Source: Bradyrhizobium yuanmingense
GTDB taxonomy: Bacteria > Pseudomonadota > Alphaproteobacteria > Rhizobiales > Xanthobacteraceae
Assembly: GCF_900094575.1 (NCBI RefSeq)
Contig: NZ_FMAE01000004.1
Location: 62,001 to 126,000 of the forward strand
Length of the DNA: 64,000 nt
Direction of reading: 5' to 3'
This document shows, in pieces, positions 9,330-18,205 of the stretch. The notes beneath the pieces were generated by a model, which worked only from the letters and a program-made list of their open reading frames with translations, did no database searches and was not told the DNA's origin. A program made the translations under genes and the position numbers. Positions within the stretch are counted from its first letter, which is position 1. The number at the start of each line of letters is the position of its first letter.

Positions 9330-9953
9330 ATGCGTTACGTAGGAGACCATAGGCGCCGGACCCACAGCCGGATCGTTGAAAATGCTTCCTACGGCTTGCG
9401 TCAAAACGGTGCCGAAGGGCTTAGCGTTGTCGAGTTGATGAAGCTCGCGGGTCTTACGCACGGCGGGTTCTATAACCATTTCGAGTCGCGGGCCGCACTT
9501 GTTGGCGAGGCAATCGCGTTTGCGATGGACCAAATGGTCGACCGGTGGAGAAAGTTGGCGAACAGGAAGGCCAGCGGAGATCGCTTCGAGACGGTGATCG
9601 CCGATTACTTAAGTTCCCGCCACCGCGACAATCCCAGACAAGGTTGCGCGCTTCCAGCCCTGGCCGCAGATGTCGCTCGATCGAGCCCGAGCGAGCAGCG
9701 GGCGCTTGCTTCCAAGCTGGAGGAGATGATCGACATCCTGGTCGAAGCGCTTCCCGCCGAGGGTCCCCAACAGGCACGCCAAATCGCGACGAGCGCCATT
9801 GCGACCATGGTCGGATCGATCGTGCTGTCGCGTGCTGTCGGCGCCGGGAAGCTTTCCGACGATATTCTCGACGCCGGACGGATGACTGTCTGCGGGTGCA
9901 ATCAAAAGCGGCAGCGCCGAACAGCAAAGGCTATGAGCTGCGACAAATCATAA
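9330..9953 (+). CDS. TetR/AcrR-family transcriptional regulator
   Basis: A 207-residue TetR-family repressor. The N-terminal helix-turn-helix covers residues 10-55, with SVVELMKLAGLTHGGFYNHF as the recognition block. The C-terminal part, including HRDNPRQGCALPALAADVAR, is the ligand and dimer domain. The ATG at 9330 follows GGAGGGGAG; it gives the usual start MRYVGDHRRRTHSRIV. It belongs to the same subfamily as the regulator at 29743-29162 (THGGFYGHF). It is divergent from the thiolase and separated by 14 bases from the molybdopterin oxidoreductase, so it may control both directions. The effector is probably an acyl-CoA or aromatic compound; that is inference. Confidence 0.9.
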   Translation: MRYVGDHRRRTHSRIVENASYGLRQNGAEGLSVVELMKLAGLTHGGFYNHFESRAALVGEAIAFAMDQMVDRWRKLANRKASGDRFETVIADYLSSRHRDNPRQGCALPALAADVARSSPSEQRALASKLEEMIDILVEALPAEGPQQARQIATSAIATMVGSIVLSRAVGAGKLSDDILDAGRMTVCGCNQKRQRRTAKAMSCDKS

Positions 9954-9967
9954 TCTGGGAGGTGCCC

Positions 9968-12289
9968 ATGACGGCCGGCAAGTGGCTCAAGACAGCCTGC
10001 AACCTGTGTTACGTAAACTGCGGCATCGAGGTCTGGGTGAATGAGGGGCGCCTCGAGAAGGTACGAGGCGATCGTTCAAACCCGAAGTCGCAAGGCTATC
10101 TGTGCAACAAGGCGGCGCGCATTCCCTACTATGCCCATCACAGGGATCGGCTCACGACCCCGCTGCGTCGTCGGCCCGATGGCAACTTTGATGAAATCGA
10201 GTGGGACGTCGCGATCGCGGAAATCGCGGAGCGGCTTCGAGACGTCGTCGGCAGGTATGGTGGCAAGAGTATTGCCCTTTACGGCGGCGGCGGGCAAGGC
10301 AATCACGCCGGCGGTGCCTACGCCAGTGGCTTGTTGCGTGCGCTGGGCTCGCGCAGCGTCTTCAACGCGCTTTCGCAGGAAAAAACCGGCGATTTCTGGG
10401 TCAATGGCCACATGTTCGGCAGCCAAACCTGCCACACGTCGGAGGACGTCCATCATTGCGATCTCTTGCTCGTCATCGGGGCAAATCCCTGGATCGCGCA
10501 CGGCTTCCCCAATGCGCGCGATTATCTCAATCAGATCCGCAAGGATCCCGCACGCAAGCTGATCGTCATCGACCCCCGTCGAACCGAAACCGCAGAGATG
10601 GCGGATCTGCATCTTGCGGTTCGCCCGGGTGCCGATGCGTTTCTCCTTGGCGCGCTGCTGGCCACGCTCGTCCGTTCCGACCGGATCGACCACGCGTTCA
10701 TTGAGGAGCACACGATCGGCTTCGCAGAAGTGAGGCAGGCGCTATTGAATATCCCCGTTGCGGAATGGGCGTCCGCTGCCGATATCTCGATCGCGGAGCT
10801 GGAGCGCTGCGCGGCGATGATCGCGGCCGCGAAGGCCATGGTGGTTCGGGTTGAACTCGGGATCCAGCAAGGCGTCAACTCGACTCTCAACTCCTATCTC
10901 GAGAAGCTCCTGATCATGCTTTCCGGCAATTTCGGCCGTGAAGGTACCAACCAATTGCATAGCTGGCTTCAGCCGCTATGGGGAAATTCTCCGAACCAGA
11001 CATTCGCGCCAACGGGCGACGCGATCATCGGCGGCTTGTTGCCGCCTAACATTTTCCCCGAAGCGGTTTTCAAGGATCATCCAGACCGGTTGCGCTGCGC
11101 CTGGATCGAGAGCTCCAATCCCGCCAACACCGCCGCAAACACGGAGGCGGTGGAACGCGCGCTGAAATCGCTCGAACTATGCGTTGTCGTGGACGTCGCG
11201 ATGACCGAAACCGCTAGGCTCGCGCATTACGTTCTCCCGGCGTCCACACAATACGAGAAGACCGAATTCACTCTCTTCAACTTCGAATTCCCGACAAACT
11301 ATTTTCACGTGCGCGCTGGCGTCTTGCCGCCGCTCGCCGGCACGTTGCCGGAGCCCGAGATCTATACGCGGCTTGCGATCGCCCTGGGGCTTCTGCCGGG
11401 TGACAATGTCCTCGCGCCGCTACGCGACATAGCACGGCGCTCGCGACCTGAGTTCGCCGCTGCCTATCGTGTTTTCATCGGGGAAAACCCTGCGGCAGTG
11501 CCTGCCCTGGTGCTTTACCATACGCTGGGGCAGACGCTTCCGGATGGCACGGCGGCCGCGGCTCCCTTGTGGAGCGCGGCACTGGCTTGCGCGAAGCGAT
11601 CGCCGCAAGCGGTGCGGCGGGCGATCGGCGCATCCGGGGAGGTGGCGGACCATCAGCTCGGAGATCTCCTGTTCGACACCATCGTGGCGGCCCGGCAGGG
11701 CACGGCGGTTACCCGGCACGACTATGACGAGGTCTGGTCATTGATCAGCCATTCGGATCGCAGAGTTCGGCTGGTGGTGCCACAGATGCTGGAATGGCTG
11801 GCGCGTCTCGATCCGCGGACCGCAGGCGCGCCAAAGGAGTTTCCGTTCATCCTGGCGGCCGGTGGTCGCCGCATGTTCAATGCCAACCAGATATTTCGCG
11901 ATCCCGCGTGGCGTCGCGACGACCCTGACGGCGCCATGTTGATCAACTCATGTGATCTGCGTGAATTGGGTGCGAAGGATGGCGATTGGATCGCCGTCGA
12001 GTCATCGGTCGGGCGGCTCGTCGTCCGCTGCAAGGTCGATGACGCCATGCGGAACGGCCAATTGGCGCTGCCGCACGGCTATGGTCAGGCATACCCGACA
12101 TCAGACGGAGTTCGCCTGATCAACGGACCGCGCATCAATCTGCTCACCGAGAGCGGCAACCGCGATCCCATTGCGGGCACGCCCTACCACAAGAACGTCC
12201 CGGTGCGCTTGTCCCTGGTGTCCGGGCACGAAGCTGCCGCCTATCAGTCGCAATCCGACCGAATTCACAACAGAGCGGCCGGACAATAG
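9968..12289 (+). CDS. Molybdopterin-dependent oxidoreductase (DMSO reductase family)
   Basis: A 773-residue Mo/W-bis-MGD enzyme. The N-terminal iron-sulphur site has C-x2-C-x3-C-x27-C spacing starting at CNLCYVNC, followed by QEKTGDFWVNG and the ESSNPANT and AMTETARLAHYVLPAST segments of the molybdopterin domains, and a C-terminal dinucleotide-binding domain ending LTESGNRDPIAGTPYHKNVP. There is no Tat signal, so it is cytoplasmic. GGGAGG stands 6 bases before the ATG; a much longer in-frame extension overlaps tetR and is rejected. No dedicated electron-transfer subunit is adjacent. Its operon partners (SDR, crotonase, SDR) suggest a CoA-ester or aromatic substrate rather than formate. The exact reaction is unknown. 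Confidence 0.9.
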   Translation: MTAGKWLKTACNLCYVNCGIEVWVNEGRLEKVRGDRSNPKSQGYLCNKAARIPYYAHHRDRLTTPLRRRPDGNFDEIEWDVAIAEIAERLRDVVGRYGGKSIALYGGGGQGNHAGGAYASGLLRALGSRSVFNALSQEKTGDFWVNGHMFGSQTCHTSEDVHHCDLLLVIGANPWIAHGFPNARDYLNQIRKDPARKLIVIDPRRTETAEMADLHLAVRPGADAFLLGALLATLVRSDRIDHAFIEEHTIGFAEVRQALLNIPVAEWASAADISIAELERCAAMIAAAKAMVVRVELGIQQGVNSTLNSYLEKLLIMLSGNFGREGTNQLHSWLQPLWGNSPNQTFAPTGDAIIGGLLPPNIFPEAVFKDHPDRLRCAWIESSNPANTAANTEAVERALKSLELCVVVDVAMTETARLAHYVLPASTQYEKTEFTLFNFEFPTNYFHVRAGVLPPLAGTLPEPEIYTRLAIALGLLPGDNVLAPLRDIARRSRPEFAAAYRVFIGENPAAVPALVLYHTLGQTLPDGTAAAAPLWSAALACAKRSPQAVRRAIGASGEVADHQLGDLLFDTIVAARQGTAVTRHDYDEVWSLISHSDRRVRLVVPQMLEWLARLDPRTAGAPKEFPFILAAGGRRMFNANQIFRDPAWRRDDPDGAMLINSCDLRELGAKDGDWIAVESSVGRLVVRCKVDDAMRNGQLALPHGYGQAYPTSDGVRLINGPRINLLTESGNRDPIAGTPYHKNVPVRLSLVSGHEAAAYQSQSDRIHNRAAGQ

Positions 12290-12305
12290 TGGAAGGGAGC
12301 GTCAA

Positions 12306-13010
12306 ATGACCGGGAAGCCAATCGCGATCGTGACCGGGGTGGGCCCGGGCACGGGAGCTGCCATCGTCAAGCGCTTCTCTGCCGGTGGTTTCCGTATCAT
12401 CGCGCTTGCCCGCTCTGCGGAGCTCATCGATCGCCTCGCGCAAGAGCTTCCCGACGTGCACGCGATGACCTGCGACGTATCGGACGAACGCCAGGTGCGG
12501 ACTGTGATTACAGAAGCGAAGCGGCGTTTCGGTCCGGCTGACGTTCTCATCCACAACGCGGTCGGCGGGGGCTGGGGGAATTTTCGCGAGATCGATCCGA
12601 AGATGCTGAAGGGTAACTTCGAAGTCAACGTGATGGGACTGTTGTACCTGGCCCGAGAAGTGGCGCCTGACATGATCGATCGGGGTAAGGGCGCAATCCT
12701 CGTGACCGGCAACACGTCTTCGATCCGAGGCAAAGCCAATTTCGCCGGCTTCGCGCCGACGAAGGCGGCACAACGCATTCTGGCCGAGTCGATCGCACGT
12801 GAGTTGGGACCTCTCGGCGTACACGTCTCCTACGTTCTCATCGACGCCGTTATCGATACGCCCCGGATGCGCGCGCGGATGAGCGACAAACCGGATGAAT
12901 TCTTCATCAAGCCGGCGGCGATCGCCGATGAATTATTGCATCTCTATGGTCAGGACCGCTCGGCCTGGTCGTTTCTAACGGAACTGCGGCCATTCAACGA
13001 AAATTGGTAA
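12306..13010 (+). CDS. Atypical short-chain dehydrogenase without catalytic Tyr (copy 2)
   Basis: A 234-residue SDR-fold protein. The cofactor loop TGVGPGTGAA is close to canonical and NAVGG replaces NNAG. The Ser region is TGNTSS, but the YxxxK position reads FAPTK, so the tyrosine is Phe, and no other Tyr is nearby. The PG motif is replaced by LIDAVIDT. The tail SAWSFLTELRPFNENW matches those of the copies at 442 and 14010. The start at 12306 has GGAAGGGAG upstream; it lies 16 bases after the molybdopterin enzyme. Cofactor binding is likely; conventional Tyr-based hydride-transfer chemistry is not. It may be a hydratase, isomerase or binding subunit acting with its operon neighbours. Confidence 0.86.
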   Translation: MTGKPIAIVTGVGPGTGAAIVKRFSAGGFRIIALARSAELIDRLAQELPDVHAMTCDVSDERQVRTVITEAKRRFGPADVLIHNAVGGGWGNFREIDPKMLKGNFEVNVMGLLYLAREVAPDMIDRGKGAILVTGNTSSIRGKANFAGFAPTKAAQRILAESIARELGPLGVHVSYVLIDAVIDTPRMRARMSDKPDEFFIKPAAIADELLHLYGQDRSAWSFLTELRPFNENW

Positions 13011-13077
13011 TGCTCGAGCACGGACACGGCGCGCTGGGTCACTTGGAGAGAACTCCGCGACTTGAAAGGTCAGAAAC

Positions 13078-13899
13078 ATGACTGATGGATCCATCTCGGT
13101 TGATACGGGAACGGACGAACTGCTGTGCACGATCAGGGATCGTGTCGCGGTGATTACCTTGAACCGACCTCAAGCCCGAAATTCGTTGTCGGATCATCTG
13201 ACGCCGGCGTTGCGCCGGATGATCAAGCAGAATGGCGATGATCCTGAGGTCGGAGCGCTCCTGATTACCGGCGCAGGCACTGCTTTCTGTTCGGGCGGCG
13301 ACGTCAAGGGGATGGGCGGCAACTCTGCCACGCCGGCCATGTCAGTCAGCGACAAGGTCGCGCGACTGCGGGAACGTCAGCGAACCCTGACGGGCGTACT
13401 TGTTTCGGTGAGGAAGCCCACCATCGCGGCTTTGCCCGGACCGGCGGCTGGCGCCGGGCTTGCGATCGCGCTCGCCTGCGACCTTCGTATTGCAGCCGAA
13501 TCTGCCATCATGACGACGGGGTACGCCAGGATTGCGCTCACGGGCGACTACGGTATCTCGTGGCTGTTGACCCGGCTGGCCGGGACGGCGCGGGCTCGCG
13601 AACTGATGTTCTTGTCCGACCGTATCGATGCACGCCGCGGCGAAGCGCTGGGGCTGGTCAATCGCGTGGTGCCCGATTCTGAACTGCAGCGCGAAGCATT
13701 CGCGGTGGCGAGAACATTGGCGAATGGTCCGGCGAGCGCCTATGCCTCCATGAAGGATAATCTCGACCTTGCGTTGTCGGCCGACTTCCTGACCTCACTG
13801 GACCACGAGGCCGAGCGGATGGTCCTCGCGGCAGGAACTGCGCAGCACGCCGAAGCCGTCCGGGCTTTCATTGAGAAACGGTCTCCCAGTTACAGGTGA
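13078..13899 (+). CDS. Enoyl-CoA hydratase/isomerase (crotonase family)
   Basis: A 273-residue crotonase. It has the family start VAVITLNRPQARNSLS, the oxyanion-hole segment AFCSGGDVKGMG (about residue 80) and PGPAAGAGLAIALACDLRIA (about 130). The second catalytic region reads ALTGDYGISW, with Asp where PaaG-like isomerases have an acid, so hydratase or isomerase activity are both possible. It lies 67 bases after the SDR, with another SDR following. The enzyme would hydrate or rearrange an enoyl-CoA intermediate of the pathway served by the molybdopterin enzyme. Confidence 0.92.
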   Translation: MTDGSISVDTGTDELLCTIRDRVAVITLNRPQARNSLSDHLTPALRRMIKQNGDDPEVGALLITGAGTAFCSGGDVKGMGGNSATPAMSVSDKVARLRERQRTLTGVLVSVRKPTIAALPGPAAGAGLAIALACDLRIAAESAIMTTGYARIALTGDYGISWLLTRLAGTARARELMFLSDRIDARRGEALGLVNRVVPDSELQREAFAVARTLANGPASAYASMKDNLDLALSADFLTSLDHEAERMVLAAGTAQHAEAVRAFIEKRSPSYR

Positions 13900-14009
13900 G
13901 CCCGGTGGGTTCATGAGCTTGAAGGCGGAGCGGGCCGTGCTTGCGGCCAAGGGAATAGCTCGTTCGGCTTCGCCGGAGTTCTGCCGGCCGAAACATCGGA
14001 GGAACCAGG

Positions 14010-14789
14010 ATGGCTCAGCCGTCTCGCGATACCGGGATTTCCGCACCTGAGGTAGCACTCATTGTCGGTGGTGGCCCTGGCATCAGCTCGAGTTGCGCCA
14101 GGTTGTTCGCGGAAAACGCGATGCGTGTCGCCGTGGCAGCCAGGAATCCGGAAAAACCAGTTCTTCAGTCTCTCGAAAGGATGCATGGCGTGCGTCGATA
14201 TGGCTGCGATGCAGCCGAACCAGCAGCCGTGGCACAGCTTTTCGAGAAAGTCGTTCAAGAGATCGGGACGCCAAGGCTCGTCGTGCACAATATCGACGGC
14301 CGGGTTCCTGGGATCTTTCGCAAGACCATTGTCGATGCCGATCCAGGCATGGCGCTCGAGACAGTTCGAAATGCGGCATTCAGTGCATTTCTGGTAGGTC
14401 AACAGGCAGCTCGGCTCATGCTCCGAAACGAGCCCGACGCTAATGGCGCGAGAGGAACGATCATCTTTACCAACGCCAGCGCAGCGCTCAAAGGCTTTCC
14501 GTCGAGTGGCGCATTTGCGATGGCCTGTCATGCCAAGTCCGGACTGGCGCAAAGCATGGCCAGAGAATTGATGCCGCAGGGTATCCATGTGGCGAACGTG
14601 CCGATCGATGCCGCGATCGGATGGACGCAGGAGGACGGGACCCGCGCGCACCGTCTGGCGGGAGCAACTGTCGACGACAACATGGCCGATCCTGTCCACA
14701 TTGCCCAAACCTATCTGCAATTGCACCGTCAGCATCGGTCGACCTGGGCCTTTGAAATCGTGCTGCGGCCGTGGGTCGAGAAATGGTAA
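14010..14789 (+). CDS. Atypical short-chain dehydrogenase without catalytic Tyr (copy 3)
   Basis: A 259-residue SDR-fold protein, the most altered of the three copies. The glycine loop is GGGPGISS, losing the last glycine; NNAG is NIDG; the Ser region is TNASAAL; and the YxxxK position reads ACHAK, so Ala replaces Tyr. VPIDAAIGW replaces the PG region. The C-terminus RPWVEKW matches copies 1 and 2. GGAGGAACC precedes the ATG. It is the last gene before a promoter-like region. The drift in both the cofactor loop and the active site suggests a non-catalytic or strongly changed role, possibly as a partner subunit of copy 2. Confidence 0.85.
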   Translation: MAQPSRDTGISAPEVALIVGGGPGISSSCARLFAENAMRVAVAARNPEKPVLQSLERMHGVRRYGCDAAEPAAVAQLFEKVVQEIGTPRLVVHNIDGRVPGIFRKTIVDADPGMALETVRNAAFSAFLVGQQAARLMLRNEPDANGARGTIIFTNASAALKGFPSSGAFAMACHAKSGLAQSMARELMPQGIHVANVPIDAAIGWTQEDGTRAHRLAGATVDDNMADPVHIAQTYLQLHRQHRSTWAFEIVLRPWVEKW

Positions 14790-14902
14790 TCGCGCTCAGT
14801 GAATCATCCGAATGATTGCGATGAGGCAGTAAATTCGAAAATGGAATGCCGCATATTGTCTTGAATCCTTTCCCCCACAAGCTGCCCAAACATTGAGATG
14901 GC

Positions 14903-14931
14903 TTGACAGTTCTATTTTAGAACGCTTTACT
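14903..14931 (+). promoter_or_regulatory. Sigma70-like promoter with an operator in its spacer
   Basis: TTGACA at 14903 is followed after 17 bases by TTTACT at 14926, a fair -35/-10 pair. The spacer contains a perfect inverted repeat, GTTCTA-TTT-TAGAAC (14909-14923). A protein bound there would block RNA polymerase. It lies 90 bases before the acyl-CoA ligase at 15021, so this gene and the binding protein behind it likely have their own regulated promoter. No matching regulator is identified. Confidence 0.6.
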
Positions 14932-15020
14932 CCCGCCCGTCCAATAGGACTGACGCTGCGGACCTTCCCGGTTAGAGGGGGCCGCAATGCTGCCGACAAC
15001 AAGGCGCGAGGGAGGATGGC

Positions 15021-16616
15021 ATGATGAACGTGGACGAGCTCACCGCGGCCGAACTGCTGGACGGCCTGCCGTCCAGAGTCCACGAAGTCTACGCACCGTT
15101 CGTGCGGGATATTCCGGATCATCCGGCCTTCGTGGAAGGCGGACGTTCCTGGAGCTACCGGCAGTTCTCGGATGCAGTCGACGCTGCGGCAAAGGATCTT
15201 GCCGGTTTGGGCATCGGGCCCGGCGATCGCGTGATAATCGCCAGCGAGAACAGCGTGGCTCTCGGGGCGATGCTCTTCGCGGCGAGCAAGCTCGATGCCT
15301 GGGGTATCCCGGTCAATCCCCGTCTTTCGTCCCGAGAACTCGACGTGATCGGAGCGCACAGTGGCGCCAGACGCGTGCTGTTCAACTCGGCGCTGTCGAG
15401 GGAAGCGGCCGATCATGCCACTCGCATCGGTGCGACAATCGGTGCTGTAGGGCCCTTCGGTGGTATCGGTGTCGGTCCGCTCAATGCGGCTGCGTTAGCG
15501 GAGCCCGTCGAAAGGGATGGTGCCCGCCAGGTCGCGGGGCTCTTGTATACCTCCGGCACGACAGGTGCGCCGAAGGGCGTCATGCTGAGCCACCGCAACC
15601 TGCTTTTCACCGCAAGGACGTCGGGTGTCCTTCGCAAAAACAGTTCAGCCGATCGCATTTACGGCGTGCTGCCGATGTCGCACATCGTCGGCTATTCGAT
15701 CTTGCTGATTTCGACGCTGATGCATGGCGCCACGTTGCATGTCGTAGCCAAGGCCGATCCGGCCGCGCTGGCTCATGCCATCGCCAAGGAGGGAATTACG
15801 AGCCTGTTCGGCGTGCCCGCCACATATCAGCGCCTGCTCGAATATAAGGCCGTCAAGGGCATCCAGCGGCTCGAACGGGGGAATCTGCGCATCATGGCCG
15901 TGGCCGGCGCTCCACTCGACCTCGATCTGAAGAAGCGGATCGAGAGCGAGTTCGGAATTCCGCTTTTGAACAATTACGGCATAACGGAATGCTCGCCGGG
16001 ACTCACGGGGGTCCGCTCGGACCGGCCTGTGTCGGATGAGTCGGTCGGTCCATTTCTTCCCGGTATCGAGCACCGGATCGTCGACGGGCAAGGAAAGAAG
16101 GTGGCGACGGGCGAGGTGGGCGAACTGCACGTTCGAGGTCCCAACATCATGCTCGGCTACTATCGAGCGCCCGACCTGACGGCGGCGGCGATCGATGATG
16201 ACGGATGGTTCAACACAGGAGACCTCGCCCGCGTCAACGACGAGGGGCACCTCTACATTGCCGGCCGCACCAAGGAGCTGATCATCCGTTCCGGCTTCAA
16301 CGTCTATCCGGCGGAGGTGGAAGCGGTCCTGAACGCGCACGAGCATGTCGTTCAATCGGCCGTAGTTGGTCGGAAGGTCGACGGCAATGAGGAGGTGGTC
16401 GCGTTCGTTCAGCTTCTGCCCGGTGCCAGCATTGGCCCCGAAGAACTCAAGCGGTACGCGGCCCAATTGCTCACCTCCTACAAGCGTCCGACCGAATTGT
16501 TCGTGCTCGACGCTCTGCCCTCGGCTTCAACCGGAAAGATACTCAAACACCGATTGCGGGAGATCGCGAACGAGCAGGCGGCTCCCAGGACCAGCGGCGC
16601 AGCGGCCGCGGGCTGA
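15021..16616 (+). CDS. Acyl-CoA ligase (AMP-forming), complete paralogue of the first gene
   Basis: A 531-residue ANL-superfamily ligase. The P-loop reads LLYTSGTTGAPKGVMLSH (about residue 175), the A5 motif NNYGITECSPG, then WFNTGDLARV and GRTKELIIRSGFNVYPAEVE, and the catalytic lysine in STGKILKH near residue 510. It would activate an acid through an acyl-adenylate. GAGGGAGGA lies just before two adjacent ATGs (15021 and 15024); either could be used. It starts after a promoter with an operator and is followed 87 bases later by a periplasmic binding protein, so uptake and activation of one substrate may be coupled. The substrate is unknown; the closest relative in view is the partial ligase at the left edge. 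Confidence 0.94.
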   Translation: MMNVDELTAAELLDGLPSRVHEVYAPFVRDIPDHPAFVEGGRSWSYRQFSDAVDAAAKDLAGLGIGPGDRVIIASENSVALGAMLFAASKLDAWGIPVNPRLSSRELDVIGAHSGARRVLFNSALSREAADHATRIGATIGAVGPFGGIGVGPLNAAALAEPVERDGARQVAGLLYTSGTTGAPKGVMLSHRNLLFTARTSGVLRKNSSADRIYGVLPMSHIVGYSILLISTLMHGATLHVVAKADPAALAHAIAKEGITSLFGVPATYQRLLEYKAVKGIQRLERGNLRIMAVAGAPLDLDLKKRIESEFGIPLLNNYGITECSPGLTGVRSDRPVSDESVGPFLPGIEHRIVDGQGKKVATGEVGELHVRGPNIMLGYYRAPDLTAAAIDDDGWFNTGDLARVNDEGHLYIAGRTKELIIRSGFNVYPAEVEAVLNAHEHVVQSAVVGRKVDGNEEVVAFVQLLPGASIGPEELKRYAAQLLTSYKRPTELFVLDALPSASTGKILKHRLREIANEQAAPRTSGAAAAG

Positions 16617-16703
16617 TCAGCTGCGGTAATGATCAAAGCGTTTGGAACCAGAGGCCCATTCAAAAAAATTGTGAGCGACGGAGTGTCGCCAGGGGAGATG
16701 ACG

Positions 16704-17897
16704 ATGATGAGAAACATCATGATTGCAGCCACGCTCGCGGCCTCGATGGCGGGCGCGCACGCGCAGACGCCAGGCGTCACCGAATCCGAGGTGAAGATAG
16801 GGGCGACTTTTCCGTTTAGCGGGCCCGCTTCGCCCTTGAGCAACACCGGCAAGGGCATGATCGCCTACGTCAAATCGATCAACGACCGTGGCGGTATCAA
16901 CGGGCGGAAGATAAACCTCATCACGTACGACGATGCTTACAGTCCCCCCAAGACGGTGGAGCAGACCAGAAAACTGATCGAAAGCGATGAGGTGGCGTTC
17001 CTGTTTGGTCCGTTGGGAACGCCCGGCATCAGCGCCACCATCAAGTACGTCAATGCTAAGAAAGTGCCGCATTTGTTTGTCGTGAGCGGGGTCACCAAGT
17101 TCACGAATTTCGCAGAATTCCCCATGACCACGACGGGACTGCCGAGCTACGACACCGAAGGACGCATCTACGCGAAATACATCACCCAAACCCGTCCAGA
17201 CGCAAAGATCGCGATACTCTATCAGAACGACGATTTGGGTAAGGACTTCGTCAATGCGTTCAAAGGTTACCTGAAAGACGATTTCGACAAGAAAGTCGTC
17301 GTCTCCTCCTATGAGGTGTCCGAGCCAACCATTGATTCCCACGTGGTTTCGCTGAAATCGTCCGGTGCAGAAGCGTTCCTGGTTGCCGGCACGCCGAAGT
17401 TCGCAGCACAGGCCATCAAGAAGGTCGACGAGATCGGTTGGAAGCCGCTATTCCTGATCAACTTCGTTTCGAGCTCGGTGTCGTCGACCATCGTCCCGGC
17501 CGGACCGGAAAAGGCCGTCGGCATAGTCGCCGCGACGATCACCAAGGATCCAAACGACAAGAAGTGGGCCGACGATCCCGGCATCAAATGGTACCGCGAC
17601 TTTTTTGCCAGATACCTGCCGGGTGCCGATATCGGCGATAACAATTATCTGTTCGGTACCCAGCAGGGACAGCTCCTTGAGCAGGTCCTCAAGCAATGCG
17701 GTGACGATCTCTCGCGCGAGAACATCGTCAGGCAATCGCGTAGCATCCGCGGGCTGTCGCTTCCCACGGTCATACCTGGCGTCATCATCAACACCAGCCC
17801 CGAAAGCAGCATGGCGTATACGCAGCTGCAACTACAGCGCTGGAATGGGACCACGTGGGAGCAATTTGGTAGTGTACTCAGCGCCGACGGCAAGTGA
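16704..17897 (+). CDS. ABC transporter substrate-binding protein, branched-chain amino acid (LivK) type
   Basis: A 397-residue periplasmic binding protein of the Leu/Ile/Val-binding family. A signal peptide is visible: RNIMIAATLAASMAGAHA, with cleavage before QTPGV. The mature part starts ESEVKIGATFPFSGPASPLS, typical for this class, which in soil bacteria often binds aromatic or aliphatic acids. AGGGGAG is 6 bases before the ATG at 16704; an ATG two codons earlier is an alternative. No permease or ATPase genes are in the window, so it must work with a transporter elsewhere. It probably captures the substrate of the ligase just upstream. Confidence 0.9.
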   Translation: MMRNIMIAATLAASMAGAHAQTPGVTESEVKIGATFPFSGPASPLSNTGKGMIAYVKSINDRGGINGRKINLITYDDAYSPPKTVEQTRKLIESDEVAFLFGPLGTPGISATIKYVNAKKVPHLFVVSGVTKFTNFAEFPMTTTGLPSYDTEGRIYAKYITQTRPDAKIAILYQNDDLGKDFVNAFKGYLKDDFDKKVVVSSYEVSEPTIDSHVVSLKSSGAEAFLVAGTPKFAAQAIKKVDEIGWKPLFLINFVSSSVSSTIVPAGPEKAVGIVAATITKDPNDKKWADDPGIKWYRDFFARYLPGADIGDNNYLFGTQQGQLLEQVLKQCGDDLSRENIVRQSRSIRGLSLPTVIPGVIINTSPESSMAYTQLQLQRWNGTTWEQFGSVLSADGK

Positions 17898-17965
17898 ATT
17901 GTAGCTTCCGAATATGCAGCGCGTGGGATTTGAGCCCAACACACCAACCCACTCGTGGAGCACGG

Positions 17966-18103
17966 ATGTCCAGCGACGCTCTTTTCCGACCTTTCAAGCT
18001 GAAAGAGCTGAACCTGCCAAACCGGGTCTTGATGGCGCCGATGACGCGTTCATTCTCTTCCGGCGGAATTCCGACATCCCGCGGCCGATCAGCACCGGTG
18101 TGA
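17966..18103 (+). pseudogene. N-terminal remnant of an Old Yellow Enzyme (NADH:flavin oxidoreductase)
   Basis: About 35 codons encode LFRPFKLKELNLPNRVLMAP and MTRSFSSGG, the unmistakable start of an Old Yellow Enzyme (compare LFDPLQLGDILLPNRVIMAP at 49128). After GGIP the frame becomes unrelated and stops. No flavin-binding barrel follows in any frame, because the FAH gene starts 100 bases later. It is therefore a deletion relic. It suggests that a gene like the one at 49128 once sat here between the binding protein and the FAH gene. Confidence 0.8.
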
Positions 18104-18137
18104 TCAGACGTCTTTCGGATCTCAGTCCTGGACAATG

Positions 18138-18154
18138 GCTTGCAAAATGCAAGC
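18138..18154. promoter_or_regulatory. Operator-like inverted repeat before the FAH gene
   Basis: A perfect repeat: GCTTGCA, AAA, TGCAAGC. The same core with longer arms occurs at 19198-19222 before the crotonase gene. It ends 51 bases before the FAH start codon. The likely reader is the HxlR-type regulator at 22857, because a closely related HxlR at 46974 sits beside sites with the same TTGCAAA core. Confidence 0.65.
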
Positions 18155-18205
18155 TGGCGTCTATGCTGCATCCCAGAAGCTGTTCATTTTGTTGGGAGGA
18201 GCATC

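Noticed and set aside
9545-9967. Extended N-terminus of the molybdopterin oxidoreductase
   Set aside because: The extension overlaps tetR in another frame; the ribosome site at 9956 and the Cys motif directly after 9968 fix the start.
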